Positions 8,475-17,887 of a stretch of 35,896 nt of DNA are shown piece by piece; within the stretch, counting starts at the first letter, position 1; each line of letters begins with the position of its first letter. The notes below the pieces were generated by a model that worked only from the letters and a program-made list of their open reading frames with translations, ran no database searches and had not been told where the DNA came from. The translations under genes were made by a program, and so were the position numbers. The stretch is from Tissierellia bacterium (GTDB taxonomy: Bacteria > Bacillota > Clostridia > Tissierellales > Peptoniphilaceae): positions 1 through 35,896 of the forward strand of contig JAUNAV010000014.1 of NCBI GenBank assembly GCA_030527425.1, given 5' to 3'.

Positions 8475-10262
8475 ATGAAAAATATAGATCAAAAAATTAT
8501 ATACGTAGGTAAGGCAATTAACTTAAAAAATAGAGTTAGCCAATACTTTGATAATTCTAAAAATAAGGGTAGAAAAGTAATTGCCATGGTTAGCCATGTA
8601 TATGATTTTGAATATATTTTAGTTGATAATGAAATGGAAGCTTTGGTTCTTGAAAGTAATCTTATTAAAAAAAATAGACCCAAGTATAATATCGTATTAA
8701 GAGATGATAAGCAATATCCTTATATAAAAATAACAAATGAAAAATTTCCAAGAATTAAAAAAGTAAGGCAAGTGTTAAAGGACGGTTCTAATTATTATGG
8801 CCCTTATCCGGATGCATATGCTGTTAATGACTCAATTGACTTATTTCATGAATTATTTCCTATAAGAACATGTAATCTAAATTTTGATAAAAATCAAAGA
8901 TTAAAGCGACCTTGCTTAAATTATTTTATTGGTAGATGTAAAGCACCTTGTGTAAATAGAGCTAACGAAAGTGAATACAATCAAAATATAGAAAAAGTAA
9001 AACTCTTTTTAGAATCAAAAAGTGATGAAATATTAAATATTCTGCTAGATAAAATGAACGAGATGAGTAAAAATTTGAATTTTGAGCAAGCAGCAAAATA
9101 TAGAGACTATCACAGAGCTTTAAGTGTTTTAAGAGAAAAACAAAAAGTTACCAATACAAATCAGGAAGATATTGATATTATAGCTATGAGCAGAGGCAAA
9201 AAACATGTAACTATTGAAGTTTTTTTTATGAGAAATGGAAAAATTACTGACAGAGAACATTTTATATTAAAAGATGATTATAATGACTCAAGAGAAGAAA
9301 TCATCTCTAGTTTTCTAAAACAATTCTATTTGGATATGACATATATTCCAAAAGAAATTTTAGTTGAAAATATTCCAAATGATTTAGAATCCATTTCAAA
9401 ATTTTTATCTAGCAAAAAGAAATCAAAAGTAAATATACATCAGCCAAAATTAGGTAGAAAAAAGGAGCTTATAGATATGGTTATCGAAAATGCTGATGAA
9501 ATGATGTCTAAATATGAAAAAAGCTATGAAAGAAGAGAAAGATCGAAATCTCAAGGCTTATTGTCTTTAAAAAAATTATTAAATTTAGATGATCTAAGAA
9601 GGATTGAATGTTATGATATATCAAATACTTCGGGAGTTCAATCTGTAGGAAGTATGGTAGTATTTATAAATGGAGTGTCTGAACCAAAAGAATATCGAAA
9701 ATTTAAAATAAAAACTGTAAAAGGTCCTAATGATTATGCTTCTTTAAAAGAAGTCTTGACTAGAAGATTAAAAAGAGGAAAATTAGAGATAAAAAATCAC
9801 AATACAAAGACAGGATTTGGAAATTTGCCTTCATTAATATTAATGGATGGAGGTAAGGGACAAGTTACAATAGCTAAAGAAGTATTAAAAGAATTGAACA
9901 TGAATATTGAAGTAGCAGGGCTAGTCAAAGATGATAAGCATACAACTAGAGCGATTATATATAATGATGAAGAGATTTATGTCGATAAAAATGAGAGTAT
10001 ATATAAATTGATATACCAAATACAGGAAGAAGCACATAGATTTGCGATAGGATATCATCATAAATTAATGCAAAATACTATGAAGAAATCCGAATTAGAT
10101 AATATTCATGGGATAGGAAAGCAAAAAAGAATAAATCTTTATAAACATTTTAAAAGTATAAATAATATAAAAAAAGCAAGTGTTGAAGATTTAATGGAGG
10201 TTCCATTAATTGGTAAAAAACAAGCTTTGGAGATATATAAATATTTTAAATTGAAAGGTTAA
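8475..10262 (+). CDS. uvrC: UvrABC excinuclease subunit C (start uncertain)
   Basis: Makes both incisions during nucleotide excision repair. Domains in order: GIY-YIG nuclease (IIYVGKA, then R of NRVSQYF, E of ESNLIKKNRPKYN); a cysteine cluster, CN...RPCLNY..GRCKAPC, matching the reported UvrC iron-sulfur ligands; a UVR domain (NLNFEQAAKYRDYHRAL) for UvrB contact; an RNase H-like domain (ECYDISNTSG, LILMDGGKGQV, EAHRFAIGYH) for the 5' cut; and two C-terminal helix-hairpin-helix motifs (IHGIGKQKR, VPLIGKKQA). The 595 residues from 8475, the first canonical start, lack the usual first 16-18 residues including GVY of GIY. These are encoded just upstream, so the true product should be about 611 residues. 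No good ribosome site precedes 8475. hprK follows after 2 bases. Confidence 0.93.
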   Translation: MKNIDQKIIYVGKAINLKNRVSQYFDNSKNKGRKVIAMVSHVYDFEYILVDNEMEALVLESNLIKKNRPKYNIVLRDDKQYPYIKITNEKFPRIKKVRQVLKDGSNYYGPYPDAYAVNDSIDLFHELFPIRTCNLNFDKNQRLKRPCLNYFIGRCKAPCVNRANESEYNQNIEKVKLFLESKSDEILNILLDKMNEMSKNLNFEQAAKYRDYHRALSVLREKQKVTNTNQEDIDIIAMSRGKKHVTIEVFFMRNGKITDREHFILKDDYNDSREEIISSFLKQFYLDMTYIPKEILVENIPNDLESISKFLSSKKKSKVNIHQPKLGRKKELIDMVIENADEMMSKYEKSYERRERSKSQGLLSLKKLLNLDDLRRIECYDISNTSGVQSVGSMVVFINGVSEPKEYRKFKIKTVKGPNDYASLKEVLTRRLKRGKLEIKNHNTKTGFGNLPSLILMDGGKGQVTIAKEVLKELNMNIEVAGLVKDDKHTTRAIIYNDEEIYVDKNESIYKLIYQIQEEAHRFAIGYHHKLMQNTMKKSELDNIHGIGKQKRINLYKHFKSINNIKKASVEDLMEVPLIGKKQALEIYKYFKLKG

Positions 10263-10264
10263 AA

Positions 10265-11197
10265 ATGCATAATAGTGTAAAGTTAAGTCAGGTCGTAGAA
10301 AAATGCGATCTAGAAATAGTTCATAAGTCAAGAAACTATAATCAAATAGAAATTAAAAGCAAAGATGTTAATAGACCAGGTTTGCAACTTACAGGATACA
10401 TGGAGGAATTTCCTTATAAAAGACTGCAAATAATAGGAAAGGTTGAATACACTTACTTAACAAGTTTAGATAATAGAATGCAATATGAAAGATTTAGGGG
10501 AATATTATCATATAAAGTTCCTGCTATTATCTTTTCTTATAATCAACAATTACCAAAAGATATACTTGATTTAGCAGATTATTATGATAAAACAATACTT
10601 AGAAGTAAACGACCTACCACGAAATTAATATCGATATTAAACCAAACTCTAGAATTACTTCTAGCAGAAAGTACCAATGTCCATGGTGAATTATTAGATG
10701 TATTTGGCACAGGTGTTTTAATAATGGGTAAATCATCAGTAGGAAAATCAGAAACAGCGCTGGATTTAGTTACAAGAGGACATAGACTTGTTGCTGATGA
10801 TGTTGTCGATATAATAGAGTATGACGGTAGGCTTATAGGATCTTGCCCAGAAAATATAAGGCATTATATGGAAATTAGAGGACTTGGAATTATTGATGTT
10901 AGAAGATTATATGGTATAGGATCTGTAAAAAAAGATTCATATATAGATATGGTAATTGAGCTAGAAAAATGGAATGAAGATTACGAATATGACCGACTAG
11001 GACTAGATGATAAATTTACAACAATTTTGGGAGTTAAAGTACCAAAATTACTAGTTCCTGTTAGGGCTGGAAGAAATATAGCGATGATTACAGAGGCTGC
11101 AGTTATGAACCAAAGAGAAAAAAACTTAGGACATAATTCAGCTGTAGAATTAACTAACAGGCTTTTTAACCAATCGCAAAATAATAAAAGTTCTTAA
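10265..11197 (+). CDS. hprK: HPr kinase/phosphorylase
   Basis: Bifunctional enzyme that phosphorylates and dephosphorylates the regulatory serine of HPr, the central signal of carbon catabolite repression in Firmicutes. The Walker A loop is GKSSVGKSE (residues about 153-161), followed by ADDVVDI. The HPrK/P signature EIRGLGIIDVRRLYG lies near residues 201-215. At 310 residues, with an N-terminal MurF-like sensor domain and a C-terminal catalytic domain, it has the standard size. The start ATG follows AAAGG in the end of uvrC, with a 2-base gap to the uvrC stop, so the two are co-transcribed. I find no clear terminator between hprK and the nifJ promoter. HPr itself is not encoded in this window. 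Confidence 0.95.
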   Translation: MHNSVKLSQVVEKCDLEIVHKSRNYNQIEIKSKDVNRPGLQLTGYMEEFPYKRLQIIGKVEYTYLTSLDNRMQYERFRGILSYKVPAIIFSYNQQLPKDILDLADYYDKTILRSKRPTTKLISILNQTLELLLAESTNVHGELLDVFGTGVLIMGKSSVGKSETALDLVTRGHRLVADDVVDIIEYDGRLIGSCPENIRHYMEIRGLGIIDVRRLYGIGSVKKDSYIDMVIELEKWNEDYEYDRLGLDDKFTTILGVKVPKLLVPVRAGRNIAMITEAAVMNQREKNLGHNSAVELTNRLFNQSQNNKSS

Positions 11198-11206
11198 GAA
11201 AAAAAC

Positions 11207-11235
11207 TTGACTAATTGAATTTTTCTTTATATACT
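11207..11235 (+). promoter_or_regulatory. Strong sigma-A promoter of nifJ
   Basis: TTGACT (11207-11212), a 17-base spacer and TATACT (11230-11235) give nearly ideal sigma-A spacing and sequence. Transcription should begin near 11242, leaving a leader of about 53 bases. The leader contains a small inverted repeat, TCAAC-N7-GTTGA (11246-11262), and ends in an AAGGAGGT ribosome site. Confidence 0.85.
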
Positions 11236-11294
11236 AAATATAGTGTCAACAACAATGGTTGATTTTTAATTGTTAAAAAACTAAGGAGGTCTAA

Positions 11295-14200
11295 ATGACA
11301 ATAAATAGAAGTATGAAGACAATGGACGGAAATACAGCCGCAGCACATGTCTCATATGCATTTACTGAAGTAGCTACTATATATCCAATTACTCCGTCAT
11401 CACCAATGCCGGAAGCAGTTGATGTATGGGCAGCAAACGGAAGAAAGAACGTATTTGGTAGACCAGTTCAGGTTAAAGAAATGCAATCAGAAGCAGGAGC
11501 AGCAGGTGCGGTTCATGGTTCTTTAGCAGCAGGAGCTCTTACTACTACATATACGGCAAGCCAGGGATTACTTTTAATGATTCCTAATATGTATAAAATA
11601 GCCGGTGAAAGATTACCAGGAGTTTTCCATGTAGCAGCAAGAACACTTGCAACCCACGCATTATCAATCTATGGAGATCATTCAGATGTAATGGCAGCAA
11701 GACAAACAGGTTTTGCTTTACTTTGTGCCAATTCAGTTCAAGAAGTAATGGATTTAGGTCCTGTTGCACATTTAGCTGCAATTGAAGGAAAAATTCCTTT
11801 TGTACATTTCTTTGATGGTTTTAGAACTAGCCATGAAATTCAAAAGATTCAAGTTTGGGATTATAAAGATTTAGCTAAACTTGTTAATTATGAAGCAGTA
11901 AATGAATTTAAGAACAATTCAATGAACCCAGAAAGACCAAAGGTTATGGGTACTGCTGAAAAGAATATTTATTTCCAAAGAGCAGAAGCATCAAATACTG
12001 CTTATGAAGATATAATTGGAATAACAGAAAAATACATCAATGAAGTTAATAAACTAATCGGAACTGATTACTCACTATTTAATTATTATGGTGCTGATGA
12101 TGCTGATAGAGTAATAGTTGCAATGGGTTCTGTTTGCCAAGCAGCTAGAGAAACAATTGACTATTTAACTTCAGAAGGTGAAAAAGTTGGTTTAGTTGAA
12201 GTACATTTATATAGACCATTCTCAGTGGATCATCTTCTTAAAGCAATACCAGAATCAGTAAATAAAATTGCAGTTTTAGATAGAACAAAAGAAAAGGGAT
12301 CAGTTGGAGAACCACTTTATCTAGATGTTAAATCAGCATTTTATGATTCAGAAAGAAGACCTGTAATAGTTGGTGGTAGATATGGTCTTTCATCAAAAGA
12401 TACAACACCAGCTCATATTAAATCAGTATTTGATAACTTGAAATTAGATGAGCCAAAAAATCACTTTACAGTTGCAATTACTGATGATGTAACTCATACT
12501 TCACTTGAAGTTAAAGATGAGTTAAGAATCAGAAATGAAGGAACTACAAGATGTAAATTCTGGGGATTCGGTTCTGATGGAACTGTAGGAGCAAATAAAC
12601 AAGCTATTAAAATTATTGGTGATAATACTGATATGTATGCTCAAGGTTATTTCGACTACGATTCTAAAAAATCAGGTGGACTTACAATTTCACACTTAAG
12701 ATTTGGTAAAGATCCTATTAGATCAACTTATCTACTTGATGAAGCTGACTTTATTTCTTGTTCAAAACAAGCATATGTTACACAATATGATCTTCTTGAA
12801 GGTTTAAAAGATGGTGGAACATTCTTACTCAATTGCGGATGGAATGAAGAAGAATTATCACATCATTTAGCAGGTAGAATTAAAAGATATATTGTAGAAC
12901 ATAATATTGAATTCTATACAATCGATGCTTCTAAAATAGCTCAAGATCTTGGATTAGGTTCAAGAACAAATATGATTATGCAATCTGCATTCTTCGAATT
13001 ATCAAAAGTACTTCCAGAAGAAGATGCTGTTAAATATTTGAAAGAATCAATAGTTAAATCATATGGACACAAGGGTGAGGACATTGTCAATATGAATTAT
13101 CAAGCTGTTGATAAAGGAATGGAAGCTTTAGTTAAAGTTGATGTACCTCAAGATTGGGCAAATGCAGAAGATGAAGATAGAGATTTATCAAAATTACCAG
13201 AATTTGTAAGAAATATTGTTGAACCAATGGTTGAACAAAAAGAAGATGAACTACCAGTTTCTGCATTTACAGGCATTGAAAATGGTGAGTTCCAAATGGG
13301 TACAAGCCAATATGAAAAGAGAGGAATAGCTCTTTCAGTACCTGAATGGCAAATTGATAATTGTATCCAATGTAACCAATGTTCATATGTATGTCCTCAT
13401 GCTGTAATTAGACCATTCTTAGTTACAGAAGAAGAAAAAGCTAATGCGCCTGAAGGATTTGAAACTAAAAAAGCAATTGGTAAGGGCATGGATGGATATG
13501 AATTTAGAATTCAAGTTTCTCCATTAGATTGTACTGGATGTGGAAACTGTGCAGATGTATGTCCAGCTCCAAAGAAAGCTCTTATTATGAAACCTTTAGA
13601 AGGACAAGTTGAGGCTCAAAAAGAAAATTGGTACTATGCTCATGAAGAAGTGGGATATAAAGATGAAGTAATGGATCCAACAACACTGAAAGGATCACAA
13701 TTTAGACAACCACTTTTAGAGTTCTCTGGAGCATGTGCTGGTTGTGGAGAAACTCCATATGCAAAACTTGTAACTCAATTATTTGGTGATAGAATGTACA
13801 TTGCTAATGCTACAGGATGTTCATCAATTTGGGGAGCTAGTGCGCCTTCAATGCCATATACTACAAATAAATGTGGAAATGGTCCAACATGGGGAAATTC
13901 ATTATTCGAAGATGCGGCTGAATATGGATATGGTATGAAATTAGCAGCAGATTCAAATAAACTTCTTGCAGAAGAATATATGAATAATTTCTTAGATTTA
14001 AATCTTCAATCACCATTTAATGATGCATTTAAAGCATGGATTGATGGAAAAGAAGATGTTAAAGCTTCTAAAGAGGCAGCTGCTAAAATTATTAATCTTC
14101 AAGATGAAAAAGTAGAAGATGAAAAAGGACAAGAATTAGTTGATAAAGTATTAAACTTAAAAGATTATCTTGTTAAAAAATCAGTTTGGATATTTGGTGG

Positions 14201-14825
14201 AGATGGATGGAGCTATGATATCGGATTTGGTGGAGTAGACCATGCATTAGCAAGTGGTGAAAACATCAATATCTTAGTATTTGATACAGAAGTATATTCA
14301 AATACAGGTGGACAAAGTTCAAAAGCTACACCATTAGCTGCTGTTGCACAATTTGCTGCAAGTGGTAAACATGTAAGAAAGAAAGACCTAGGTCTTATGA
14401 TGACTTCATATGGTTACATTTATGTAGCACAAGTTGCAATGGGCGCTAATCAAAATCAAACTATCAAAGCTTTAAAAGAAGCTGAAAGCTATGATGGTCC
14501 ATCATTGGTAATCTGCTATGCTCCATGTATAAATCATGGAATTAGAATTGGTATGGGTAAATCTCAATACAGAGAAAAACAAGCAGTTCAAGCTGGTTAT
14601 TGGCACTTATGGAGATTCGATCCAAGAAAAGCTGAAGAAGGTAAGAATCCATTCCAATTAGATTCTAAAGAACCAACAGAATCATTCCAAGAATTTATCC
14701 AAGGAGAAGTTAGATACTCTTCACTTAAGAGAGCATTCCCTGAAACAGCTGATGAATTATATCAAGAAGCAGAAAAAGCTGCTAAAGAAAGATACGAAAC
14801 TTATAAAAAATTAGCTGGAAAATAG
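11295..14825 (+). CDS. nifJ: Pyruvate:ferredoxin (flavodoxin) oxidoreductase
   Basis: Oxidises pyruvate to acetyl-CoA and CO2 and reduces ferredoxin; a key enzyme of anaerobic energy metabolism. The 1176-residue single chain has the full domain order: N-terminal pyrimidine-binding domain (YPITPSSPMPE), CoA-binding/transketolase-C-like domain, EKR-type linker, a two-cluster ferredoxin domain (CIQCNQCSYVC and CTGCGNCADVC), and a C-terminal TPP domain with the proximal-cluster cysteines (CAGCGETPY, later C in NATGCSSIWG) and the Mg-TPP motif GDGWSYDIGFGG...NTGGQSS. The oxygen-protecting C-terminal tail ends soon after the KRAF segment. The start ATG has AAGGAGGT (11283-11290). Strong promoter and strong terminator make it monocistronic, and codon use looks like a highly expressed gene. 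It interrupts the otherwise conserved uvrC-hprK to murB-rapZ order. Confidence 0.97.
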   Translation: MTINRSMKTMDGNTAAAHVSYAFTEVATIYPITPSSPMPEAVDVWAANGRKNVFGRPVQVKEMQSEAGAAGAVHGSLAAGALTTTYTASQGLLLMIPNMYKIAGERLPGVFHVAARTLATHALSIYGDHSDVMAARQTGFALLCANSVQEVMDLGPVAHLAAIEGKIPFVHFFDGFRTSHEIQKIQVWDYKDLAKLVNYEAVNEFKNNSMNPERPKVMGTAEKNIYFQRAEASNTAYEDIIGITEKYINEVNKLIGTDYSLFNYYGADDADRVIVAMGSVCQAARETIDYLTSEGEKVGLVEVHLYRPFSVDHLLKAIPESVNKIAVLDRTKEKGSVGEPLYLDVKSAFYDSERRPVIVGGRYGLSSKDTTPAHIKSVFDNLKLDEPKNHFTVAITDDVTHTSLEVKDELRIRNEGTTRCKFWGFGSDGTVGANKQAIKIIGDNTDMYAQGYFDYDSKKSGGLTISHLRFGKDPIRSTYLLDEADFISCSKQAYVTQYDLLEGLKDGGTFLLNCGWNEEELSHHLAGRIKRYIVEHNIEFYTIDASKIAQDLGLGSRTNMIMQSAFFELSKVLPEEDAVKYLKESIVKSYGHKGEDIVNMNYQAVDKGMEALVKVDVPQDWANAEDEDRDLSKLPEFVRNIVEPMVEQKEDELPVSAFTGIENGEFQMGTSQYEKRGIALSVPEWQIDNCIQCNQCSYVCPHAVIRPFLVTEEEKANAPEGFETKKAIGKGMDGYEFRIQVSPLDCTGCGNCADVCPAPKKALIMKPLEGQVEAQKENWYYAHEEVGYKDEVMDPTTLKGSQFRQPLLEFSGACAGCGETPYAKLVTQLFGDRMYIANATGCSSIWGASAPSMPYTTNKCGNGPTWGNSLFEDAAEYGYGMKLAADSNKLLAEEYMNNFLDLNLQSPFNDAFKAWIDGKEDVKASKEAAAKIINLQDEKVEDEKGQELVDKVLNLKDYLVKKSVWIFGGDGWSYDIGFGGVDHALASGENINILVFDTEVYSNTGGQSSKATPLAAVAQFAASGKHVRKKDLGLMMTSYGYIYVAQVAMGANQNQTIKALKEAESYDGPSLVICYAPCINHGIRIGMGKSQYREKQAVQAGYWHLWRFDPRKAEEGKNPFQLDSKEPTESFQEFIQGEVRYSSLKRAFPETADELYQEAEKAAKERYETYKKLAGK

Positions 14826-14833
14826 ATTTAATT

Positions 14834-14862
14834 AGAACTGCCCTTGTGGCAGTTCTTTTTTT
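14834..14862 (+). terminator. Intrinsic terminator of nifJ
   Basis: AGAACTGCC-cttgt-GGCAGTTCT is a perfect 9-bp stem with a 5-base loop, followed by seven T residues (14856-14862). It closes the nifJ transcript. Confidence 0.94.
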
Positions 14863-14870
14863 ATATAATA

Positions 14871-14899
14871 TTCGATAAATCTCTTTATAAAAGTATAAT
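14871..14899 (+). promoter_or_regulatory. Probable promoter of the folC-murB-rapZ-yvcK operon
   Basis: A perfect TATAAT lies at 14894-14899, with TTCGAT (14871-14876) as a moderate -35 at 17-base spacing, 15 bases before the folC ATG. It sits between the nifJ terminator and folC, where a new transcript must begin. Confidence 0.6.
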
Positions 14900-14914
14900 A
14901 ATTAAGAGGTAAGT

Positions 14915-16144
14915 ATGGGCATTAGACTTTTTGAAGAAGATAGAATTAGATTTCAAGATGATAGTTCATTGAAACAAATGTTAGATTTGATGAATTATTT
15001 TAATAATTGCCAAAATGAGTTACAGATAATTCATGTAGCTGGTACAAATGGAAAAGGAACAACTTGTAATTTTATATATGACATTTTAAAAGCTCATGGT
15101 TACAAAGTAGGTCTTTATACTTCACCTCATATAAAATTTTATAATGAAAGATATATAATTAATGATGAGAAAATAAGCAATAGAAAGCTTATTTATTATA
15201 GTAAAAAGATTAAATTCATAGAGTCAATTAGTAAAATAAAACTAACTAAATTTGAATTTTTAACGGCCATTGCATTTCTCTTTTTCTATGATGAAAAATG
15301 CGATTATGTTGTATTAGAAACAGGTATAGGAGGTAGGCTCGATGCTACTAATATAATAAAAAAACCTGTAGCTTCTGTTATAACAAATATTGGCTATGAT
15401 CATGTTAAAGTTTTAGGAAATAATTTAGAAAGTATTGCTAAAGAAAAATCTGGAATTATAAAAGAAAATAGTAAAGTTATCGCTTATGATTTAGATCAGA
15501 GCTTAAAGAATATAATTATTAAAGAAGCCGAAAAAAAACATAGTAAAGTGATTTTTTTGGATTTTAGTAAAATTGATATAAATAGGATAGCCCTTGATAA
15601 GACTATTTTTTCATATAAAGGATTTGAACAAATAAAACTTAATATTAAAGGAATACAAGCAATATATAATCTTTGTTTATCTTTAGATGTAATTATGAAT
15701 ATAGATATACCCTTAGATTATGAAATAATAATGAAAGCTATATCTAAATCAACAATAAAATATAGATTTGAAATAGATGAAAAAAGAAAGATAATTGTTG
15801 ATGTTAGCCATAATGAGCAATCTATTAAAAATTTAATAGATAATTTAAAAATTTATTTTCGAAATGAAGAATTCATATGCATTTTTGGAGTTCTAGATGA
15901 TAAAGATTACATTAAAATGCTTAATATACTAAAAGATTATTTTAAAAGAATTTATTTATGTCGACCATATTCAGATAGAGCAATTGATGAAGAAAAGTTA
16001 AATGATATTAATATAAAAAACTTAGTTATCACTTCAGAATATGCAGATGAAATTATTGAGAAAATTAAAAACTCAAAAAGTGAAAAAGAATGGTTGGTAA
16101 TTTGTGGTTCTTTTAAAAATTTAGGAGGTCAATTTGAACTATAA
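14915..16144 (+). CDS. folC: Folylpolyglutamate synthase / dihydrofolate synthase
   Basis: Mur-ligase-family enzyme that adds glutamate to dihydropteroate and/or folates using ATP. The P-loop is VAGTNGKGTT (residues about 41-50). TSPHI follows, then the family motif ETGIGGRLDATN and NIGYDHVKVLG with KEKSGIIK, all characteristic of FolC. The C-terminal glutamate-ligase domain ends in ICGSFKNLG. At 409 residues it is a little short: most relatives have about 15 more residues before the FGI/GIR segment, but an in-frame stop at 14903 prevents a longer start. The ribosome site is AAGAGGT. The stop codon overlaps murB, so the genes are translationally coupled. First gene of the long operon. Confidence 0.93.
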   Translation: MGIRLFEEDRIRFQDDSSLKQMLDLMNYFNNCQNELQIIHVAGTNGKGTTCNFIYDILKAHGYKVGLYTSPHIKFYNERYIINDEKISNRKLIYYSKKIKFIESISKIKLTKFEFLTAIAFLFFYDEKCDYVVLETGIGGRLDATNIIKKPVASVITNIGYDHVKVLGNNLESIAKEKSGIIKENSKVIAYDLDQSLKNIIIKEAEKKHSKVIFLDFSKIDINRIALDKTIFSYKGFEQIKLNIKGIQAIYNLCLSLDVIMNIDIPLDYEIIMKAISKSTIKYRFEIDEKRKIIVDVSHNEQSIKNLIDNLKIYFRNEEFICIFGVLDDKDYIKMLNILKDYFKRIYLCRPYSDRAIDEEKLNDINIKNLVITSEYADEIIEKIKNSKSEKEWLVICGSFKNLGGQFEL

Positions 16145-17039
16145 AGAAATTTATAAAGATAAAGATTTTGGTGACATTTTTTTTGACGAGCCTATGAAAT
16201 ATCACACAAGTTTTGGAATTGGAGGTAAAGCTGATATTTTTGTTATGCCTTCTAATGAGAAACAAATCCAAAAATTGATTAATTTTAATTATAGAAATAA
16301 TATCAAAACAACAATTATAGGCAATGGAAGCAATCTATTAGTTAGCGATAAAGGTATAAGAGGTTGTGTGGTATGTCTTTCTAAAAACTTTTCTAAATTA
16401 AAAATACTAGATGATACTAAATTATATTGCTTATCTGGTAGCTTATTAAATGAAGCAGCAAAATTTTCTATAAAACATTCCTTATCAGGTATGGAAGAAA
16501 TTTCTGGAATACCTGGCAGCATTGGTGGAGCTGTTGCTATGAATGCTGGAGCATATGGCGGAGAAATTAAAGACATTGCTATAAGTGTTAGGCTTATGGA
16601 TTTTAAAGGAAATATATTTGATTTTAAAAATGATCAGATGAATTTTTCATATAGACATTCAAAGGTTTTTGAAGATGATTACATAGTAATATCTGCTATT
16701 TTTCAATTAAGAAAAGGTGATAAAAAAGAAATTCAAGCTAAATATGAAGATTACACAAATAGAAGAAAAACTAAGCAGCCTTTGGAGAAAAAATCAGCAG
16801 GGTCGACTTTCAAGAGACCGGAGGGTTCATATGCATCAAAACTTATTGATCAAACAGGACTAAGAGGATTTAGAAGAGGGGATTGTCAAGTATCAGAAAA
16901 GCATTGTGGCTTTATTATTAATGATGGAGATGCCACTTGTGAACAAATGCTAAATTTTATTGACGAAGTCAAAAATAGAGTATATGAAAATACGGGATTT
17001 AAACTTGAAAGAGAAGTTAAATTAGTTGGTGAGTTCTAA
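16134..17039 (+). CDS. murB: UDP-N-acetylmuramate dehydrogenase (UDP-N-acetylenolpyruvoylglucosamine reductase)
   Basis: Flavoenzyme that reduces UDP-GlcNAc-enolpyruvate to UDP-MurNAc for peptidoglycan. FAD-binding motifs GNGSNLLVSDKGIRG and SGIPGSIGGAVAMNAGAYGG lie in the N-terminal half. FSYRHSKV and KSAGSTFKRPEG provide the active-site arginine and catalytic serine, and KLEREVKLVG the final glutamate. This is the compact type II form at 301 residues. The start is TTG at 16134, chosen because AGGAGG (16123-16128) sits 5 bases upstream and no other start fits. It overlaps folC by 11 bases and rapZ by one base. Confidence 0.95.
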   Translation: MNYKEIYKDKDFGDIFFDEPMKYHTSFGIGGKADIFVMPSNEKQIQKLINFNYRNNIKTTIIGNGSNLLVSDKGIRGCVVCLSKNFSKLKILDDTKLYCLSGSLLNEAAKFSIKHSLSGMEEISGIPGSIGGAVAMNAGAYGGEIKDIAISVRLMDFKGNIFDFKNDQMNFSYRHSKVFEDDYIVISAIFQLRKGDKKEIQAKYEDYTNRRKTKQPLEKKSAGSTFKRPEGSYASKLIDQTGLRGFRRGDCQVSEKHCGFIINDGDATCEQMLNFIDEVKNRVYENTGFKLEREVKLVGEF

Positions 17040-17887
17040 TGGAATTAAAAATAATTACAGGTATGAGCGGAGCAGGCAAATCTTCTGCTTTAAAAATTTT
17101 TGAAGATTTAGGATATTATCCAATGGATAATGTTCCATGCTACCTAATAGAAAAGTATATAGAGCTTAATAAATTACAAGAAAAGCCAATTGAAAAAATG
17201 GCTGTTGTTGTCGATTTCAGATCACAAACTAATCCTATAGCCCTAGTAGAGGATATTAAGAAATTAAAATTTATTAATGAAGATACACAGATAATTTTTT
17301 TACAAGCTAGTGATAAGAAAATAACTATTAGATATAATGAGCTCAGAAGACCTCATCCATTTGGTGAGTTTGGGGATGTTATAGATGGAATCAATAAAGA
17401 AAATACATTATTGAAAGATATAAAAAGACTTGCTGATTATCTAATCGACACTACCAATTATAATTATAGCGATTTAAAGATTGTAATTGAAGAGATAGCA
17501 CAACATGAAAGTAAATTTATACTAAATATATCATCATTTGGTTATAAATATGGAATTCCTGAAGATGCTAACTTCATTTTCGATGTCAGATTTCTTCCGA
17601 ATCCTTATTATAATTCAGATTTAAGAAATCTGAATGGAACTAATCGAAAATTACAAGATTATCTTGATTCCTTTAAATTGAGTATAGAATTTTTAGATGA
17701 TATTATAAAAATGCTAGAGAAAACTGTTGAAGGTTATATTAAACAAGGAAAAAGCATGCTTAATGTAAGCTTTGGCTGTACAGGTGGTAAGCATAGATCT
17801 GTTTATATGGCTGAAAAATTGAGTGAAAAATTAAAAGATAAATCATGGATTATTGTAAAAAAACATAGAGATGGTGATAAATGGTGA
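17039..17887 (+). CDS. rapZ: RapZ/YvcJ-family nucleotide-binding regulator
   Basis: P-loop protein. In E. coli RapZ is the RNase E adaptor that controls the glucosamine-6-phosphate synthase mRNA; in B. subtilis YvcJ affects competence. The Walker A motif GMSGAGKSS lies at residues 8-16, VVVDFRSQ is the Walker B-like strand, and the C-terminal domain contains FGCTGGKHRSVYMAE, the conserved metabolite-binding loop of the family. Full family length (282). Its role in this organism, which may lack the enterobacterial small RNAs, cannot be read from sequence. ATG overlaps the murB TAA (TAATG), and yvcK starts within its last codons, so it sits in a coupled cell-wall and carbon-control operon. Confidence 0.95.
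   Translation: MELKIITGMSGAGKSSALKIFEDLGYYPMDNVPCYLIEKYIELNKLQEKPIEKMAVVVDFRSQTNPIALVEDIKKLKFINEDTQIIFLQASDKKITIRYNELRRPHPFGEFGDVIDGINKENTLLKDIKRLADYLIDTTNYNYSDLKIVIEEIAQHESKFILNISSFGYKYGIPEDANFIFDVRFLPNPYYNSDLRNLNGTNRKLQDYLDSFKLSIEFLDDIIKMLEKTVEGYIKQGKSMLNVSFGCTGGKHRSVYMAEKLSEKLKDKSWIIVKKHRDGDKW

Noticed and set aside
11270..11290. TTGTTAA before nifJ as a Rex redox-repressor operator
   Set aside because: Rex sites are palindromes of the TTGTTAA-N4-TTAACAA kind. Only the left half is present and the right side is the ribosome site, so the claim is not supported.
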